A stretch of 64,000 nucleotides of DNA from an uncultured Erysipelotrichaceae bacterium. GTDB taxonomy: Bacteria; Bacillota_I; Bacilli_A; RFN20; CAG-826. Shown here piece by piece: positions 27,474 through 36,429 of this stretch. Numbering within the stretch: position 1 is the first letter of the stretch; every line of letters starts with the position of its first letter. Location: assembly GCA_902800025.1 (NCBI GenBank), contig CADCDA010000005.1, positions 1 to 64,000 on the forward strand, read 5' to 3'. The notes beneath the pieces were generated by a model. That model saw nothing but the letters and a program-made list of their open reading frames with translations, had not been told where the DNA came from and made no database searches. The translations under genes were made by a program, and so were the position numbers.

Positions 27474-29276
27474 ATGGCAAAAAGTAGACTTATCGGTGAT
27501 TATCCTGTAATTGGTATTCGCCCAACAATCGACGGAAGGCGCGGAAAGATTAAAGTACGTGAATCTTTAGAAGAACAAACAATGAACATGGCAAAAGCCG
27601 CTGCTAAGCTAATTGAAGAAAATGTTTTCTATTCAAACGGAGAACATGTTAAAACAGTGATTTCTGACACTACGATTGGTAGAGTAGCAGAAGCAGCAGC
27701 GTGTGCTGATAAATTTAAAAAAGCAGGTGTTGATATCACTTTAACCGTTACGCCTTGTTGGTGTTATGGTGCTGAAACTATGGACATGGATCCAATGACT
27801 ATTAAAGCTGTTTGGGGATTTAATGGCACCGAAAGACCAGGAGCGGTTTATCTCGCTAGCGTTTTAGCTACTCATTCTCAAAAAGGTTTACCTGCATTTG
27901 GTATTTATGGTCATGATGTTCAAGATGCAGATGATACTTCTATTCCAGAAGACGTTAAAGAAAAGATTTTAAGATTTGCTAGAGCAGCGGTTGCTGCTGC
28001 CACAATGAGAGGCAAGTCATATTTACAAATTGGTTCAGTAACCATGGGCATCGGTGGATCTATTATCGATCCTAACTTCTTTGAAGAATACCTTGGCATG
28101 AGAGTGGAATCTGTTGATGAAGTAGAAATCATTAGAAGAATGGATCAAGGCATTTATGATCCAGAAGAATATAAGAAAGCCCTTAAATGGGTCAAAGAAT
28201 ATTGCAATCCAGACTTTGATAAGAACCCTAAAGAACTCCAAAAGAGTAATGAACAAAAAGAAAAAGATTGGGAATTCACTGTCAAGATGGCGTGCATCAT
28301 CAAAGACTTATATAACGGAAATAAGAATTTAAAAGGATGGGAAGAAGAACAAGTTGGGCATAATGCAATTGTTGGTGGCTTCCAAGGTCAAAGACAATGG
28401 ACAGACTTTTATCCAAATTGTGACTTTCCTGAAAGTATTCTTAATTCCACATTTGACTGGAATGGCGCTAGAGAACCATATGTTTTAGCAACTGAAAATG
28501 ACACGCTTAATGGTGTTTCTATGCTCTTTATGAAACTATTAACTGGTAGAGCACAAATGTTCTCGGATGTTAGAACATATTGGTCTGGTAGTTCAGTTAA
28601 GAGAGTGACTGGATATAACATCGAAGGTCACGCGAAAGACGCAGATGGCTTCTTACATCTTATCAATAGTGGCGCGACTTGTGTAGATGCTTGTGGCGAA
28701 GTAAAAGATGAAAAAGGAAACCCAGTCATGAAGAAATGGTGGGAAGTCAAGGATTCGGATATTAATACGATGATGAAAGCTACTACTTGGCCAGCAGCAG
28801 ACTTAGGCTATTTCAGAGGTGGTGGATATTCGTCTAGATTTGTTACCAGAGCAGAAATGCCTATGACAATGATTAGACTTAATTTGATTAAAGGATTAGG
28901 ACCTGTTTTACAAATCGTTGAAGGTTGGAGTGTGAATCTTCCTGATGAAGTTACTGATACACTATGGAAGAGAACAGATTATACATGGCCATGCACTTGG
29001 TTTACTCCACGTATTACTGGCAAATACCCATTTACATCTGCATATGATGTGATGAATAACTGGGGTGCTAACCATGGAGCGATTTCTTATGGTCATATCG
29101 GCGCTGACCTCATTACTTTAGCTTCAATCTTAAGAATTCCAGTTTGTATGCACAATGTTCCAGAGAAAGACATTTATCGTCCATCTTCTTGGAGTGCATT
29201 TGGAATGGATAAAGAAGGGCAAGACTATAGAGCGTGTGAAGCTTATGGCCCAATGTATAAGAATATTAGAAAATAA
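27474..29276 (+). CDS. fucI: L-fucose isomerase
   Basis: The 600-residue protein is close to the ~590 residues of known FucI. It shows the family signatures [20 protein letters not shown] at the N-terminus, [43 protein letters not shown] and the C-terminal [13 protein letters not shown]. It isomerises L-fucose to L-fuculose (also D-arabinose) with Mn in a cytoplasmic hexamer. It heads a set that includes a transporter ATPase, esterase, alpha-fucosidase, sugar kinase, aldolase and kinase, consistent with fucosylated glycan use. AAGGA eight bases upstream supports the start. Confidence 0.95.
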   Translation: MAKSRLIGDYPVIGIRPTIDGRRGKIKVRESLEEQTMNMAKAAAKLIEENVFYSNGEHVKTVISDTTIGRVAEAAACADKFKKAGVDITLTVTPCWCYGAETMDMDPMTIKAVWGFNGTERPGAVYLASVLATHSQKGLPAFGIYGHDVQDADDTSIPEDVKEKILRFARAAVAAATMRGKSYLQIGSVTMGIGGSIIDPNFFEEYLGMRVESVDEVEIIRRMDQGIYDPEEYKKALKWVKEYCNPDFDKNPKELQKSNEQKEKDWEFTVKMACIIKDLYNGNKNLKGWEEEQVGHNAIVGGFQGQRQWTDFYPNCDFPESILNSTFDWNGAREPYVLATENDTLNGVSMLFMKLLTGRAQMFSDVRTYWSGSSVKRVTGYNIEGHAKDADGFLHLINSGATCVDACGEVKDEKGNPVMKKWWEVKDSDINTMMKATTWPAADLGYFRGGGYSSRFVTRAEMPMTMIRLNLIKGLGPVLQIVEGWSVNLPDEVTDTLWKRTDYTWPCTWFTPRITGKYPFTSAYDVMNNWGANHGAISYGHIGADLITLASILRIPVCMHNVPEKDIYRPSSWSAFGMDKEGQDYRACEAYGPMYKNIRK

Positions 29277-29300
29277 CAAAAGTTCTTTAGGAGGATAGCT

Positions 29301-30911
29301 ATGGCAACTATATCTTTAAAAAGTATCAATAAAATATATCCAAACAATGTTCAAGCAGTGTTTGATTTCAATTTAGAGATTAAAGACAAAGAATTTATTG
29401 TTTTTGTAGGACCCTCTGGATGTGGAAAATCCACAACCCTAAGAATGATTGCGGGTCTTGAAGATATTACTGCAGGTCAACTTTATATTGATGGAGTGAT
29501 GGTCAATGAAGTTGAACCTAAAGATCGCAATATTGCCATGGTCTTCCAGTCTTATGCGTTATATCCTCATATGACTGTTTTTAACAACATGTCATTCTCT
29601 TTAAAGCTCCGCAAGATTAAGTTCCAAGTTTTTGAGGAAAATCCTGAAACAGACGCTTTAAAAGAAAAGAATCTCATCTTATTTAAAGAGATCAATAAAA
29701 TAAATCGTGCAATAAAAAAGAAAAACGAACCAAAAGAATTGCTTGATAAGCGTGAAGAATTGCTTGATGAAATTTATGAAAATGAAAATAAAAGAAAATC
29801 GTTGCTTGTTCCTTTAAGAGGAATCAGTGACGTTGAAATCAAAGATGTCGAGAATTTAATTAAAAAAATTAATAAAGATATAGAGGCTTCTAAAAAATCT
29901 CTTGCGAAGGCTAAAAAAGATGTAGATAAGCTTAATGCGATGCTTTCTAATCCAAAGATCAAAGAGAAAGATATAGAAGAAATCAATAAATCACTAAAGA
30001 TGCTTGATGAATATCAAAAACTAACTTTGGAAGGTATTAAACAAAAAGAGCATCAAATTAAAATAAGCGAAGAACAATTAGAATATTATAAGAATAATGA
30101 AGTTAATTTAGTGAAGTATCGTAAACACACTCCTTACGAGATAAAGTTAGAAGTTTATAAAGCTGCTAAATTATTAGACTTATCGAGATATCTATTTAGA
30201 AAGCCTGCTGCCTTATCTGGTGGACAAAGACAACGTGTTGCTTTAGGTAGAGCAATTGTTAGACATCCAAAAGTGTTCTTGATGGATGAACCATTATCTA
30301 ACCTTGATGCGAAATTAAGAGTGCAAACTAGAAATGAGATTGCTCGTATTCATGAATCAGTTGGTGCAACCACAATCTATGTTACCCACGATCAAACTGA
30401 GGCAATGACAATGGCGGATCGTATCGTAGTTATGAAGGACGGCTATATTCAACAAATTGGCACTCCAAAAGAAGTTTACTTCAACCCTAACAATATTTTT
30501 GTTGCTGGTTTTATAGGCTCTCCTGCGATGAATTTCTTTGAAGGAAGAATTCAAAAAGATAGATTTGTGTTTTCCGGAGAAGGTGATGCCTATGTCAAAC
30601 TTGAAAAGAAGCAACTTGATTTATTGAAGGAATATGAAGACAAAGAATTGATTCTTGGTATTAGACCAGAATCTATCTTCCTTAAAGGTGATACAAATAA
30701 CGCAAAACCATCTAACATATTAAAATCAATTTGTGATTATGCAGAGTTATTGGGCCGCGAATTGGTAATATATAGCAACATAAATGGACAAAAAGTCATT
30801 ATCAAATCCTTGATTGAAAATGAAGTTAGCAATAATGACAAGATTGAATTCTGTTTCAATAACGACGATTTATATTTCTTTGACAAAGAATCAAGTAGGA
30901 GAATTAAATGA
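29301..30911 (+). CDS. MalK/MsmX-type sugar importer ATPase with coiled-coil insertion
   Basis: The 536-residue protein has Walker A GPSGCGKST (37-45), Q-loop MVFQSYALYP, signature LSGGQRQR (305-), Walker B LMDEP (329-330), D-loop and switch His, then a C-terminal MalK/TOBE regulatory domain. Between the Q-loop helix and the helix before the signature there is an insertion of about 167 residues (108-275; nt ~29622-30125), Lys/Glu-rich and predicted helical. The MalK at 61593 lacks it: its LSGGQ is at 139 rather than 305. Outside the insertion the two are alike. It probably energises sugar import for the glycan/fucose locus. The reading frame is uninterrupted. Confidence 0.9.
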   Translation: MATISLKSINKIYPNNVQAVFDFNLEIKDKEFIVFVGPSGCGKSTTLRMIAGLEDITAGQLYIDGVMVNEVEPKDRNIAMVFQSYALYPHMTVFNNMSFSLKLRKIKFQVFEENPETDALKEKNLILFKEINKINRAIKKKNEPKELLDKREELLDEIYENENKRKSLLVPLRGISDVEIKDVENLIKKINKDIEASKKSLAKAKKDVDKLNAMLSNPKIKEKDIEEINKSLKMLDEYQKLTLEGIKQKEHQIKISEEQLEYYKNNEVNLVKYRKHTPYEIKLEVYKAAKLLDLSRYLFRKPAALSGGQRQRVALGRAIVRHPKVFLMDEPLSNLDAKLRVQTRNEIARIHESVGATTIYVTHDQTEAMTMADRIVVMKDGYIQQIGTPKEVYFNPNNIFVAGFIGSPAMNFFEGRIQKDRFVFSGEGDAYVKLEKKQLDLLKEYEDKELILGIRPESIFLKGDTNNAKPSNILKSICDYAELLGRELVIYSNINGQKVIIKSLIENEVSNNDKIEFCFNNDDLYFFDKESSRRIK

Positions 30912-31537
30912 TGCTTATTGATTTCTTAGGTGATTCAATAACCGAAGGGGCAATGGCGTCATCTCAAGAAAGATGTTACGTCGAAAGAGTTGGCCAAATA
31001 CTTGGTTGCAAAGTAATCAATCATGGTGTTAGTGGCACGCGATTTGCCCGTCAAATCAAATCATCAGAATGCCCAAGGTTCGATTTAGATTTTTGCTATC
31101 GAATTAAAGATTTAAATCCAAAAGCAGATTTAGTATTTGTGTTTGGCGGCACTAACGATTACGGACATGGTGATGCCCCAATTGGTAAGAACGGTGACTC
31201 TACTCCGGAAACATTTTATGGGGCCGTTAATTACCTTTGTAAACATCTATTAGAACTATATCGAAAAGAACAAATCACGTTTATTCTTCCTCTTCGTAGA
31301 AGGAATGAAAATAATCCATATGGAGAAGGCAAAAAAGAAAAACCATCTTTATCACTGGACGGATACACGAGAATAATTATTGAAGTCTTGAATGAATACC
31401 AGATTAAGTATTTAGACTTTAGAGATGATTTTGGTGAACCGGACTATAGCTCGTTATACGCTGATGGATTACATCCAAACGATTTAGGACACGAGTTGCT
31501 TGCCAATTTGATTGTTGATTTTGTCAAAAACAAATAA
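30908..31537 (+). CDS. SGNH/GDSL-family esterase
   Basis: The 209-residue product has the SGNH blocks: GDS at the start (Ser10 nucleophile), the Gly of block II (HGVSGTR), the Asn in FGGTNDYGHG, and DGLHPND near the C-terminus (Asp186, His189). It has no signal peptide. It probably removes acyl, most likely acetyl, groups from sugars in the cytoplasm, complementing the SASA esterase. It overlaps the end of the ATPase gene by four bases. The first ATG of a double ATG is best spaced from AGGAG. An internal promoter for the fucosidase gene begins within its last codons. Confidence 0.85.
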   Translation: MMLIDFLGDSITEGAMASSQERCYVERVGQILGCKVINHGVSGTRFARQIKSSECPRFDLDFCYRIKDLNPKADLVFVFGGTNDYGHGDAPIGKNGDSTPETFYGAVNYLCKHLLELYRKEQITFILPLRRRNENNPYGEGKKEKPSLSLDGYTRIIIEVLNEYQIKYLDFRDDFGEPDYSSLYADGLHPNDLGHELLANLIVDFVKNK

Positions 31538-31549
31538 CTGCTTTATAGT
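31521..31549 (+). promoter_or_regulatory. Promoter of the alpha-fucosidase gene
   Basis: TTGTCA (31521-31526), a 17-bp spacer and TATAGT (31544-31549) form a near-consensus sigma-A promoter. Its -10 ends only 11 bases before the ATG at 31561, leaving a leader of a few bases without a Shine-Dalgarno site. Confidence 0.6.
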
Positions 31550-31560
31550 AAACTTAGATT

Positions 31561-32769
31561 ATGAAACCTCTATACATTAAAAATTTTGAAAAACTAGGAT
31601 TTGGACTCTTTGTCCATTTTGGTCTTTATAGTGTTCTAGGAAAGGGCGAATGGTATGAACATGTTTATGATGTTAATAAAGATGAGTATCATAAACTCGC
31701 CAATAAATTTAAAGTTAATAAATCTTGGGCAACTAATTTAGTAAAGACTGCCAAAAAAGCTGGAGCTAGATATATCACTTTAACAACAAGGCATCATGAT
31801 GGTTTTTCTTTATATGATACATGTGGATTATCTGACTTCGATGCCCCTCATTCATTAGTTAAAAGAGATTTAGTAAAAGAATTTGTTGAAGCATGTAACA
31901 AAGAAGATATTATTCCAATGTTTTATCACACTTTAATCGATTGGGATAACAGCGACTATCAAAATAACTTCCCCAAATATATTGATTATCTCTTTAAGAG
32001 TGTAGAAATATTATGCACTAAATACGGTCGTATTGGTGGATTTTGGTTCGATGGATATTGGGATAAAGCAAACGCTAATTGGAAATTTGACTCCTTATAT
32101 AAAATGATAAGAAAACATCAACCTGAGGCAATTATAATAAATAACACTGGATTATCTGCTTTAGGCGAGGTCAGCCATTATGATATTGATGCTGTTACTT
32201 TTGAAAGAGGAAAACCTTTTGTGGTTTCTTCTAAAGACGGCAAAGAAAGAGCAGGAGAAGTTTGTGACTCCTTAACAGATCACTGGGGATACGCTAAAAA
32301 CGATATAGTGTTTAAGAGTGTTCCATATTTAATTGAAGAACTTGCTGATTGTCGATATAACAAATGCAATCTATTGCTTAATGTTGGGCCTCTTGCTAAT
32401 GGAGAATTAAGACCTTTAGAAAAATATACACTCCTTGAATTTGGCAAATGGATTAAGATGCATAGGCACATCATTTTTGATTGCAAGCCTAGTGAATTAA
32501 AGGCTACAAATGCAATTATATTTGAAGACGATAAATATTATTACGCCTTGATTAATAATGTCCCAATGAGCGCTAACGAGAACGTTACTCGTCAACAAAA
32601 TAGACCACAAGTTACCATCCACACAGATAGAAAAATAGTAGATGCTAAATATTTAGATGTGAATGACCAAAAAATAGTGATCAATCAAAAAACACACACG
32701 TTTGAAGTGCTTCCATTTATGTATGGAAATAGTCTTTCAACAAGAGTTGTTAGATTTAAACTAAAATAA
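31561..32769 (+). CDS. GH29 alpha-L-fucosidase
   Basis: The 402-residue protein shows GH29 hallmarks: GFGLFVHFGLYSVLGKGEWYE near the start, YITLTTRHHDGFSLYDT with the double His, and the nucleophile in FWFDGYWD (Asp164). There is no signal peptide, so it most likely cleaves fucose from imported oligosaccharides in the cytoplasm. It uses water or retains configuration through a covalent fucosyl-enzyme. It lacks a Shine-Dalgarno site but has its own promoter just upstream. Neighbouring fucI and the aldolase and kinase genes would consume the released fucose. Confidence 0.93.
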   Translation: MKPLYIKNFEKLGFGLFVHFGLYSVLGKGEWYEHVYDVNKDEYHKLANKFKVNKSWATNLVKTAKKAGARYITLTTRHHDGFSLYDTCGLSDFDAPHSLVKRDLVKEFVEACNKEDIIPMFYHTLIDWDNSDYQNNFPKYIDYLFKSVEILCTKYGRIGGFWFDGYWDKANANWKFDSLYKMIRKHQPEAIIINNTGLSALGEVSHYDIDAVTFERGKPFVVSSKDGKERAGEVCDSLTDHWGYAKNDIVFKSVPYLIEELADCRYNKCNLLLNVGPLANGELRPLEKYTLLEFGKWIKMHRHIIFDCKPSELKATNAIIFEDDKYYYALINNVPMSANENVTRQQNRPQVTIHTDRKIVDAKYLDVNDQKIVINQKTHTFEVLPFMYGNSLSTRVVRFKLK

Positions 32770-32797
32770 CTCATCTTTTGAAAGGAAAGTTAACAAT

Positions 32798-33826
32798 ATG
32801 AACATAGCAGATATCCTTTCAAAATTTAATATCACTGAAAGAGTCCTAGAATGTTTTCCTACTGGAAACGGACACATCAACTCAACCTTTTTAGCTAAAA
32901 CAGACACAAAGAAGTCTTATATACTTCAAAAGATAAATAGCAATGTCTTTAAAAATGTTGATCAGCTAATGAACAATATCTTTTTAGTCACTGGCTATTT
33001 AAGAAGCAATGGCTTTGAGACATTAGAAATAATTAAAACAAAAGATGATAAAAACTATTTTCAAGATGAAAACGATTATTATCGCCTATTTGTGTATGTC
33101 GATAACACGATTTGTTGTGAAGGTGTAACAAATTTAGAACAAGTATTTAATGCCGGCAAAGCATTTGGGTTATTACATAAATCTCTAAAGGGATTTGATG
33201 CTTCTAAGTTAGATGAAGTCATTCCTAATTTTCATAACACCAAAAAGAGATATAACGATTTATTAGACGCGATTAAAAATGATTGCTCTAATAGAGTAAA
33301 AGACTCTAAAGAAGAAATAGACAACTTAATGAAGTACGAAAAAGATTATTCGGTTGTCGTTAACGCTTTAGCTAATAAAGAAATAAGTTTAGCGGTTACA
33401 CATAATGATCCAAAAATTAATAATGTATTATTTGATAAAACTAGTGGAGAGATAAGAGCGGTAATTGATTTAGATACAGTTATGCCTGGTAGTTATTTAT
33501 ATGACTTTGGTGATGCGTTAAGAAGTCTATTTACCGGTGAATATGAAGACTCAAAAGACTTATCCAAAATTGGTGTCGACTATCAAATATTTAAAATGTA
33601 TACGTTAGGCTATTTAAGCGAAATGAAGGATGTTTTAAATGATAAAGAAATATCTCTTTTAGCCTTTTCCTCATTCCTATTAACAGTTGAATCTGCGATT
33701 AGATTTTTGACGGACTATCTTAACGGTGATGTCTACTTTAAAACCGACTATAGTGAGCATAATTTAATAAGGGCAAGAACGCAAATAAAGCTCGCTAATG
33801 AGATATATGAGACCTCCCTAAATTAG
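32798..33826 (+). CDS. N-acetylhexosamine 1-kinase-like sugar kinase
   Basis: The 342-residue product has the aminoglycoside-phosphotransferase fold: a nucleotide-binding start resembling NahK (GNGHINSTFLAK, then YILQKINSNVF), the catalytic loop THNDPKINNVLF (Asp204), and the Mg site VIDLDTVMPG (Asp224). NahK-type enzymes phosphorylate GlcNAc or GalNAc at C1 for entry into UDP-sugar or glycolytic pathways. In this locus it would use HexNAc released from glycans. AAAGGA precedes the ATG by 11 bases. No dedicated phosphorylase or uridylyltransferase gene is next to it, so the exact sugar remains open. Confidence 0.85.
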   Translation: MNIADILSKFNITERVLECFPTGNGHINSTFLAKTDTKKSYILQKINSNVFKNVDQLMNNIFLVTGYLRSNGFETLEIIKTKDDKNYFQDENDYYRLFVYVDNTICCEGVTNLEQVFNAGKAFGLLHKSLKGFDASKLDEVIPNFHNTKKRYNDLLDAIKNDCSNRVKDSKEEIDNLMKYEKDYSVVVNALANKEISLAVTHNDPKINNVLFDKTSGEIRAVIDLDTVMPGSYLYDFGDALRSLFTGEYEDSKDLSKIGVDYQIFKMYTLGYLSEMKDVLNDKEISLLAFSSFLLTVESAIRFLTDYLNGDVYFKTDYSEHNLIRARTQIKLANEIYETSLN

Positions 33827-33845
33827 AGGAGATAGTCAAAGAGTG

Positions 33846-33906
33846 TTTGCACGAAAAAACGTAAAAAAGTGGCTTTTTGCGCGAAAAAATACGTCAAAAA
33901 TGGCTT
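33846..33906. repeat. Two adjacent copies of a ~30-bp A-rich repeat
   Basis: TTTGCACGAAAAAACGTAAA... (33846-33875) is followed immediately by TTTGCGCGAAAAAATACGTC... (33876-33906); both end in TGGCTT. They differ at a few positions. They lie in the gap between the kinase and PQ-loop genes and have no other copies that I noticed in the window. Confidence 0.6.
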
Positions 33907-33930
33907 CTAGTTACTGAAATAGATACTTGG

Positions 33931-33980
33931 AAAGGAGAATGTTGCCTAATTGAATTCAGGGCAAAATTAGGTAACGAATG
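33931..33980 (+). promoter_or_regulatory. Shine-Dalgarno separated from start by a perfect hairpin
   Basis: AAAGGAG (33931-33937) is followed by an 11-bp stem, GTTGCCTAATT (33941-33951) with AATTAGGTAAC (33965-33975), containing one G-U pair and a 13-nt loop. The ATG at 33978 comes two bases later. If the hairpin folds, the Shine-Dalgarno sits about five bases from the ATG; if it does not, the distance is 40 bases. Confidence 0.55.
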
Positions 33981-34292
33981 TGGATAATGGTTGCTAAGAT
34001 TTTAGAAGTAATTATGTTGGCTCTATTTGGCTTTAGTTGGCCATTCAATTTAATTAAGTCAATCAAGTCCAAAAGCACAAAAGGAAAGAGCTTGTTATTC
34101 TTAATACTTATTGATATCGGCTATATATCAGGAATCACATCAAAATTCTTTTTGGAATCATTTGTGTGGTCCACTGACTGGTGGGTCTTTGCTATTTACG
34201 TGATTAACTTCTCTTTTGTCTCTGCTGACCTAGTTATGTACTTTATCAATAGAAAAAGAGAAAAAGATATGACGCTTAGTATGGGGGTTTAA
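33978..34292 (+). CDS. Small PQ-loop-like membrane protein
   Basis: The 104-residue product has three hydrophobic spans and a PQ-loop/SemiSWEET-like first unit (FGFSWPFNLIKSIKSKSTKG, then SLLFLILIDIGYI). Such half-transporters can move small sugars or stay unassigned. It is placed six bases before the aldolase gene, inside a sugar catabolism cluster. Its start codon is unusual in being separated from the ribosome site by a hairpin. A nearby alternative ATG at 33987 exists. Function as a sugar carrier is an inference. Confidence 0.6.
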   Translation: MWIMVAKILEVIMLALFGFSWPFNLIKSIKSKSTKGKSLLFLILIDIGYISGITSKFFLESFVWSTDWWVFAIYVINFSFVSADLVMYFINRKREKDMTLSMGV

Positions 34293-34297
34293 CTATT

Positions 34298-35113
34298 ATG
34301 AAAAACTTTTTAGAATCATGCTTTGTTAAAGAAGTTAGTGAGATTACTAACAATATGTATCGTCAAGGATGGGATGAACGTAATGGTGGAAACATCTCTT
34401 ATTTGATTGATGAAGAATATGTTAGAGAATATTTTCCTAAAGATGTTTTTCTTAGAGATATTGAATTAGGTTTTACCGCTGACGAGAGTTTAAAAAACAA
34501 ATACTTTCTAGTTACTGGAACTGGTAAATATTTTAAGAATGTTATTAAAGATCCTGAGAGTAATCTTGGATTAGTCAAAATAGATAACAATGGACATGTT
34601 GCTCATTTATTGTGGGGATATAAAGATGGTGGGAAGATGACCAGCGAATTCCCTGCTCATTTAATGAGTCACGCGGCTAGATTAAAGGTGAATCAAAAGA
34701 ATCGTGTTGTTATGCACACTCATCCAACATATACGATTTGTATGGGAGCGTGTCTACCAACTGATGATGTTATCTTTACTAGAAAACTATGGAAATCAAA
34801 TACTGAAGCAGTTGTTGTTTTCCCTGAAGGCATAGGTGTATTGCCTTGCATGATTTGTGGTACTAACGAGATTGGTGAAGCCACTGCTAAAAAGATGGAA
34901 GAATATCGCCTTGTTTCCTGGACAAATCATGGAATATATGGGGTTGGAGAAACAATTGACGAAGCGTTCGGATTAATTGAAACAGTTGAGAAGACTGCAC
35001 AAATATACATGATTTCTTTAGGGCACGTTGTTAATGAAATCCCTGATGAAGTGATTCTTGGTCTTGCTAAATTATGGATTGTAAAAATTAAGCCAGGTGT
35101 TATTGATGAATAA
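34298..35113 (+). CDS. rhaD: RhaD-family class II aldolase
   Basis: The 271-residue product matches L-rhamnulose-1-phosphate aldolase in length (~274 in E. coli) and motifs: RNGGNISY near the start, FLVTGTGKYFKN, SEFPAHLMSH with the catalytic Glu, MHTHPT (zinc ligands His140 and His142) and the third His in SWTNHGIYG. It cleaves a ketose-1-phosphate to dihydroxyacetone phosphate and L-lactaldehyde. No rhamnose isomerase gene is present here but fucI is, so it may act on L-fuculose-1-phosphate. GGGGG upstream supports the ATG, and it overlaps the next gene by eight bases. Confidence 0.88.
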   Translation: MKNFLESCFVKEVSEITNNMYRQGWDERNGGNISYLIDEEYVREYFPKDVFLRDIELGFTADESLKNKYFLVTGTGKYFKNVIKDPESNLGLVKIDNNGHVAHLLWGYKDGGKMTSEFPAHLMSHAARLKVNQKNRVVMHTHPTYTICMGACLPTDDVIFTRKLWKSNTEAVVVFPEGIGVLPCMICGTNEIGEATAKKMEEYRLVSWTNHGIYGVGETIDEAFGLIETVEKTAQIYMISLGHVVNEIPDEVILGLAKLWIVKIKPGVIDE

Positions 35114-36407
35114 ATACTATTTAGCCATAGATCTTGGCGCCTCTAGCGGGCGACATATCATTGGATATGTCAAAAATAATGAAATCGTTTTAAAGGAAAT
35201 ATATAGATTTAAAACTTCAATGGAAGAATCTATTGATGGTTTAGTGTGGGATTTTAATCGCATCTTTTGTGAAGTAAAAAATGGAATTAAAAAAGCATTT
35301 AAAAGATATCCAAATATTGTTTCTTTAGCAATTGATGCTTGGGGTGTCGATTATGTTTTGATGAATGGTGACAATCCTATTCCCCCTTTTTATGCATATC
35401 GTAATGAAAGAAACATCATAGCGAGTAAAAAAGTTGATAAGATTATTCCATTTAATGAATTATATAAAATGACTGGAGTTCAATTTGCTAGCTATAACAC
35501 AATATATCAACTCTTTTCAGATAAAATGCTTGGTAGGATTCAATATGCAACCGATTATTTGATGGTGCCTAATTACCTTGTCTATCTATTAACAGGAGTA
35601 AAGACACACGAATACACTAATGAATCAACTACAGGCTTATTAAATCCTTTAACCGGAAAATATCTTTTTTCATTAATATATAGACTTGAATTACCCGACT
35701 CTTTATTTAATTCAAAAATATCTTTTGCCGGAGATTATGTTGGTGAATTACTTCCTGAAATTCAAAAAGAAGTAAACGGAAATTGCAAAGTGGTCTTATG
35801 TGCATCACATGACACTGCCAGTGCGTTTGAATCTATAGATATCGATGATGAATCAATCTTTATTTCTAGTGGAACATGGTCTTTATTAGGCGTGAAGTCA
35901 TCTAAACCAATCATCTCAGAAAAAACCATGGAAGCAAATTACACGAATGAAGGCGGTGTTGGATACATAAGGTTTCTTAAGAATATTCCAGGTATGTGGA
36001 TTGCTAATAGATTAAAGGCGGAGACTAAAATCACCCAAGAATTTATTGATAAAAACATTGATATAACTAGTTACAAGGTGAGTTTTGACATTAATGATAA
36101 TAGTTTAACTGCACCAAAAAGCATGAAAAAAGCATTACTTTCATTATTAGAAAAATGTCCTCCTCGTAGCGACTTAGAATTATTCGCATCTATTTATCGT
36201 TCAATGGCAATATCATATAAGAACGCCATTGAATCATTAGAAAATATCACACACAAGAAATATAAAAAGATAGTGATAGTTGGCGGAGGAGCAAAGAATG
36301 AGCATCTCAATCAAATGGTTGAAGAATATACAAAAAAAGAAGTTGTTCCAAGACCTATTGAAGCAACCGCGCTAGGAAATATCAAAATTCAAATGAAGGC
36401 TAATTAA
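35106..36407 (+). CDS. rhaB: RhaB-family ketose kinase
   Basis: From the ATG at 35106 the 433-residue protein has the FGGY kinase start LAIDLGASSGRHIIGYV, the RhaB-like IDAWGVDYVLM, a central TNESTTGLLNPLTGKY and the C-terminal nucleotide site VIVGGGAKNEHLNQMV. RhaB phosphorylates L-rhamnulose at C1. Here it probably acts with the overlapping aldolase gene, possibly on L-fuculose produced by FucI. Its start lies within the last codons of the aldolase gene. An upstream GTG at 35097 in frame is less likely since only the ATG has a suitably spaced AGG. Confidence 0.88.
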   Translation: MNKYYLAIDLGASSGRHIIGYVKNNEIVLKEIYRFKTSMEESIDGLVWDFNRIFCEVKNGIKKAFKRYPNIVSLAIDAWGVDYVLMNGDNPIPPFYAYRNERNIIASKKVDKIIPFNELYKMTGVQFASYNTIYQLFSDKMLGRIQYATDYLMVPNYLVYLLTGVKTHEYTNESTTGLLNPLTGKYLFSLIYRLELPDSLFNSKISFAGDYVGELLPEIQKEVNGNCKVVLCASHDTASAFESIDIDDESIFISSGTWSLLGVKSSKPIISEKTMEANYTNEGGVGYIRFLKNIPGMWIANRLKAETKITQEFIDKNIDITSYKVSFDINDNSLTAPKSMKKALLSLLEKCPPRSDLELFASIYRSMAISYKNAIESLENITHKKYKKIVIVGGGAKNEHLNQMVEEYTKKEVVPRPIEATALGNIKIQMKAN

Positions 36408-36429
36408 AACATAACTGGAGGCAAAAATT

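Noticed and set aside
33846..33906. CRISPR-like repeat
   Set aside because: Two copies only, directly adjacent with no spacer, and no cas genes in the window.
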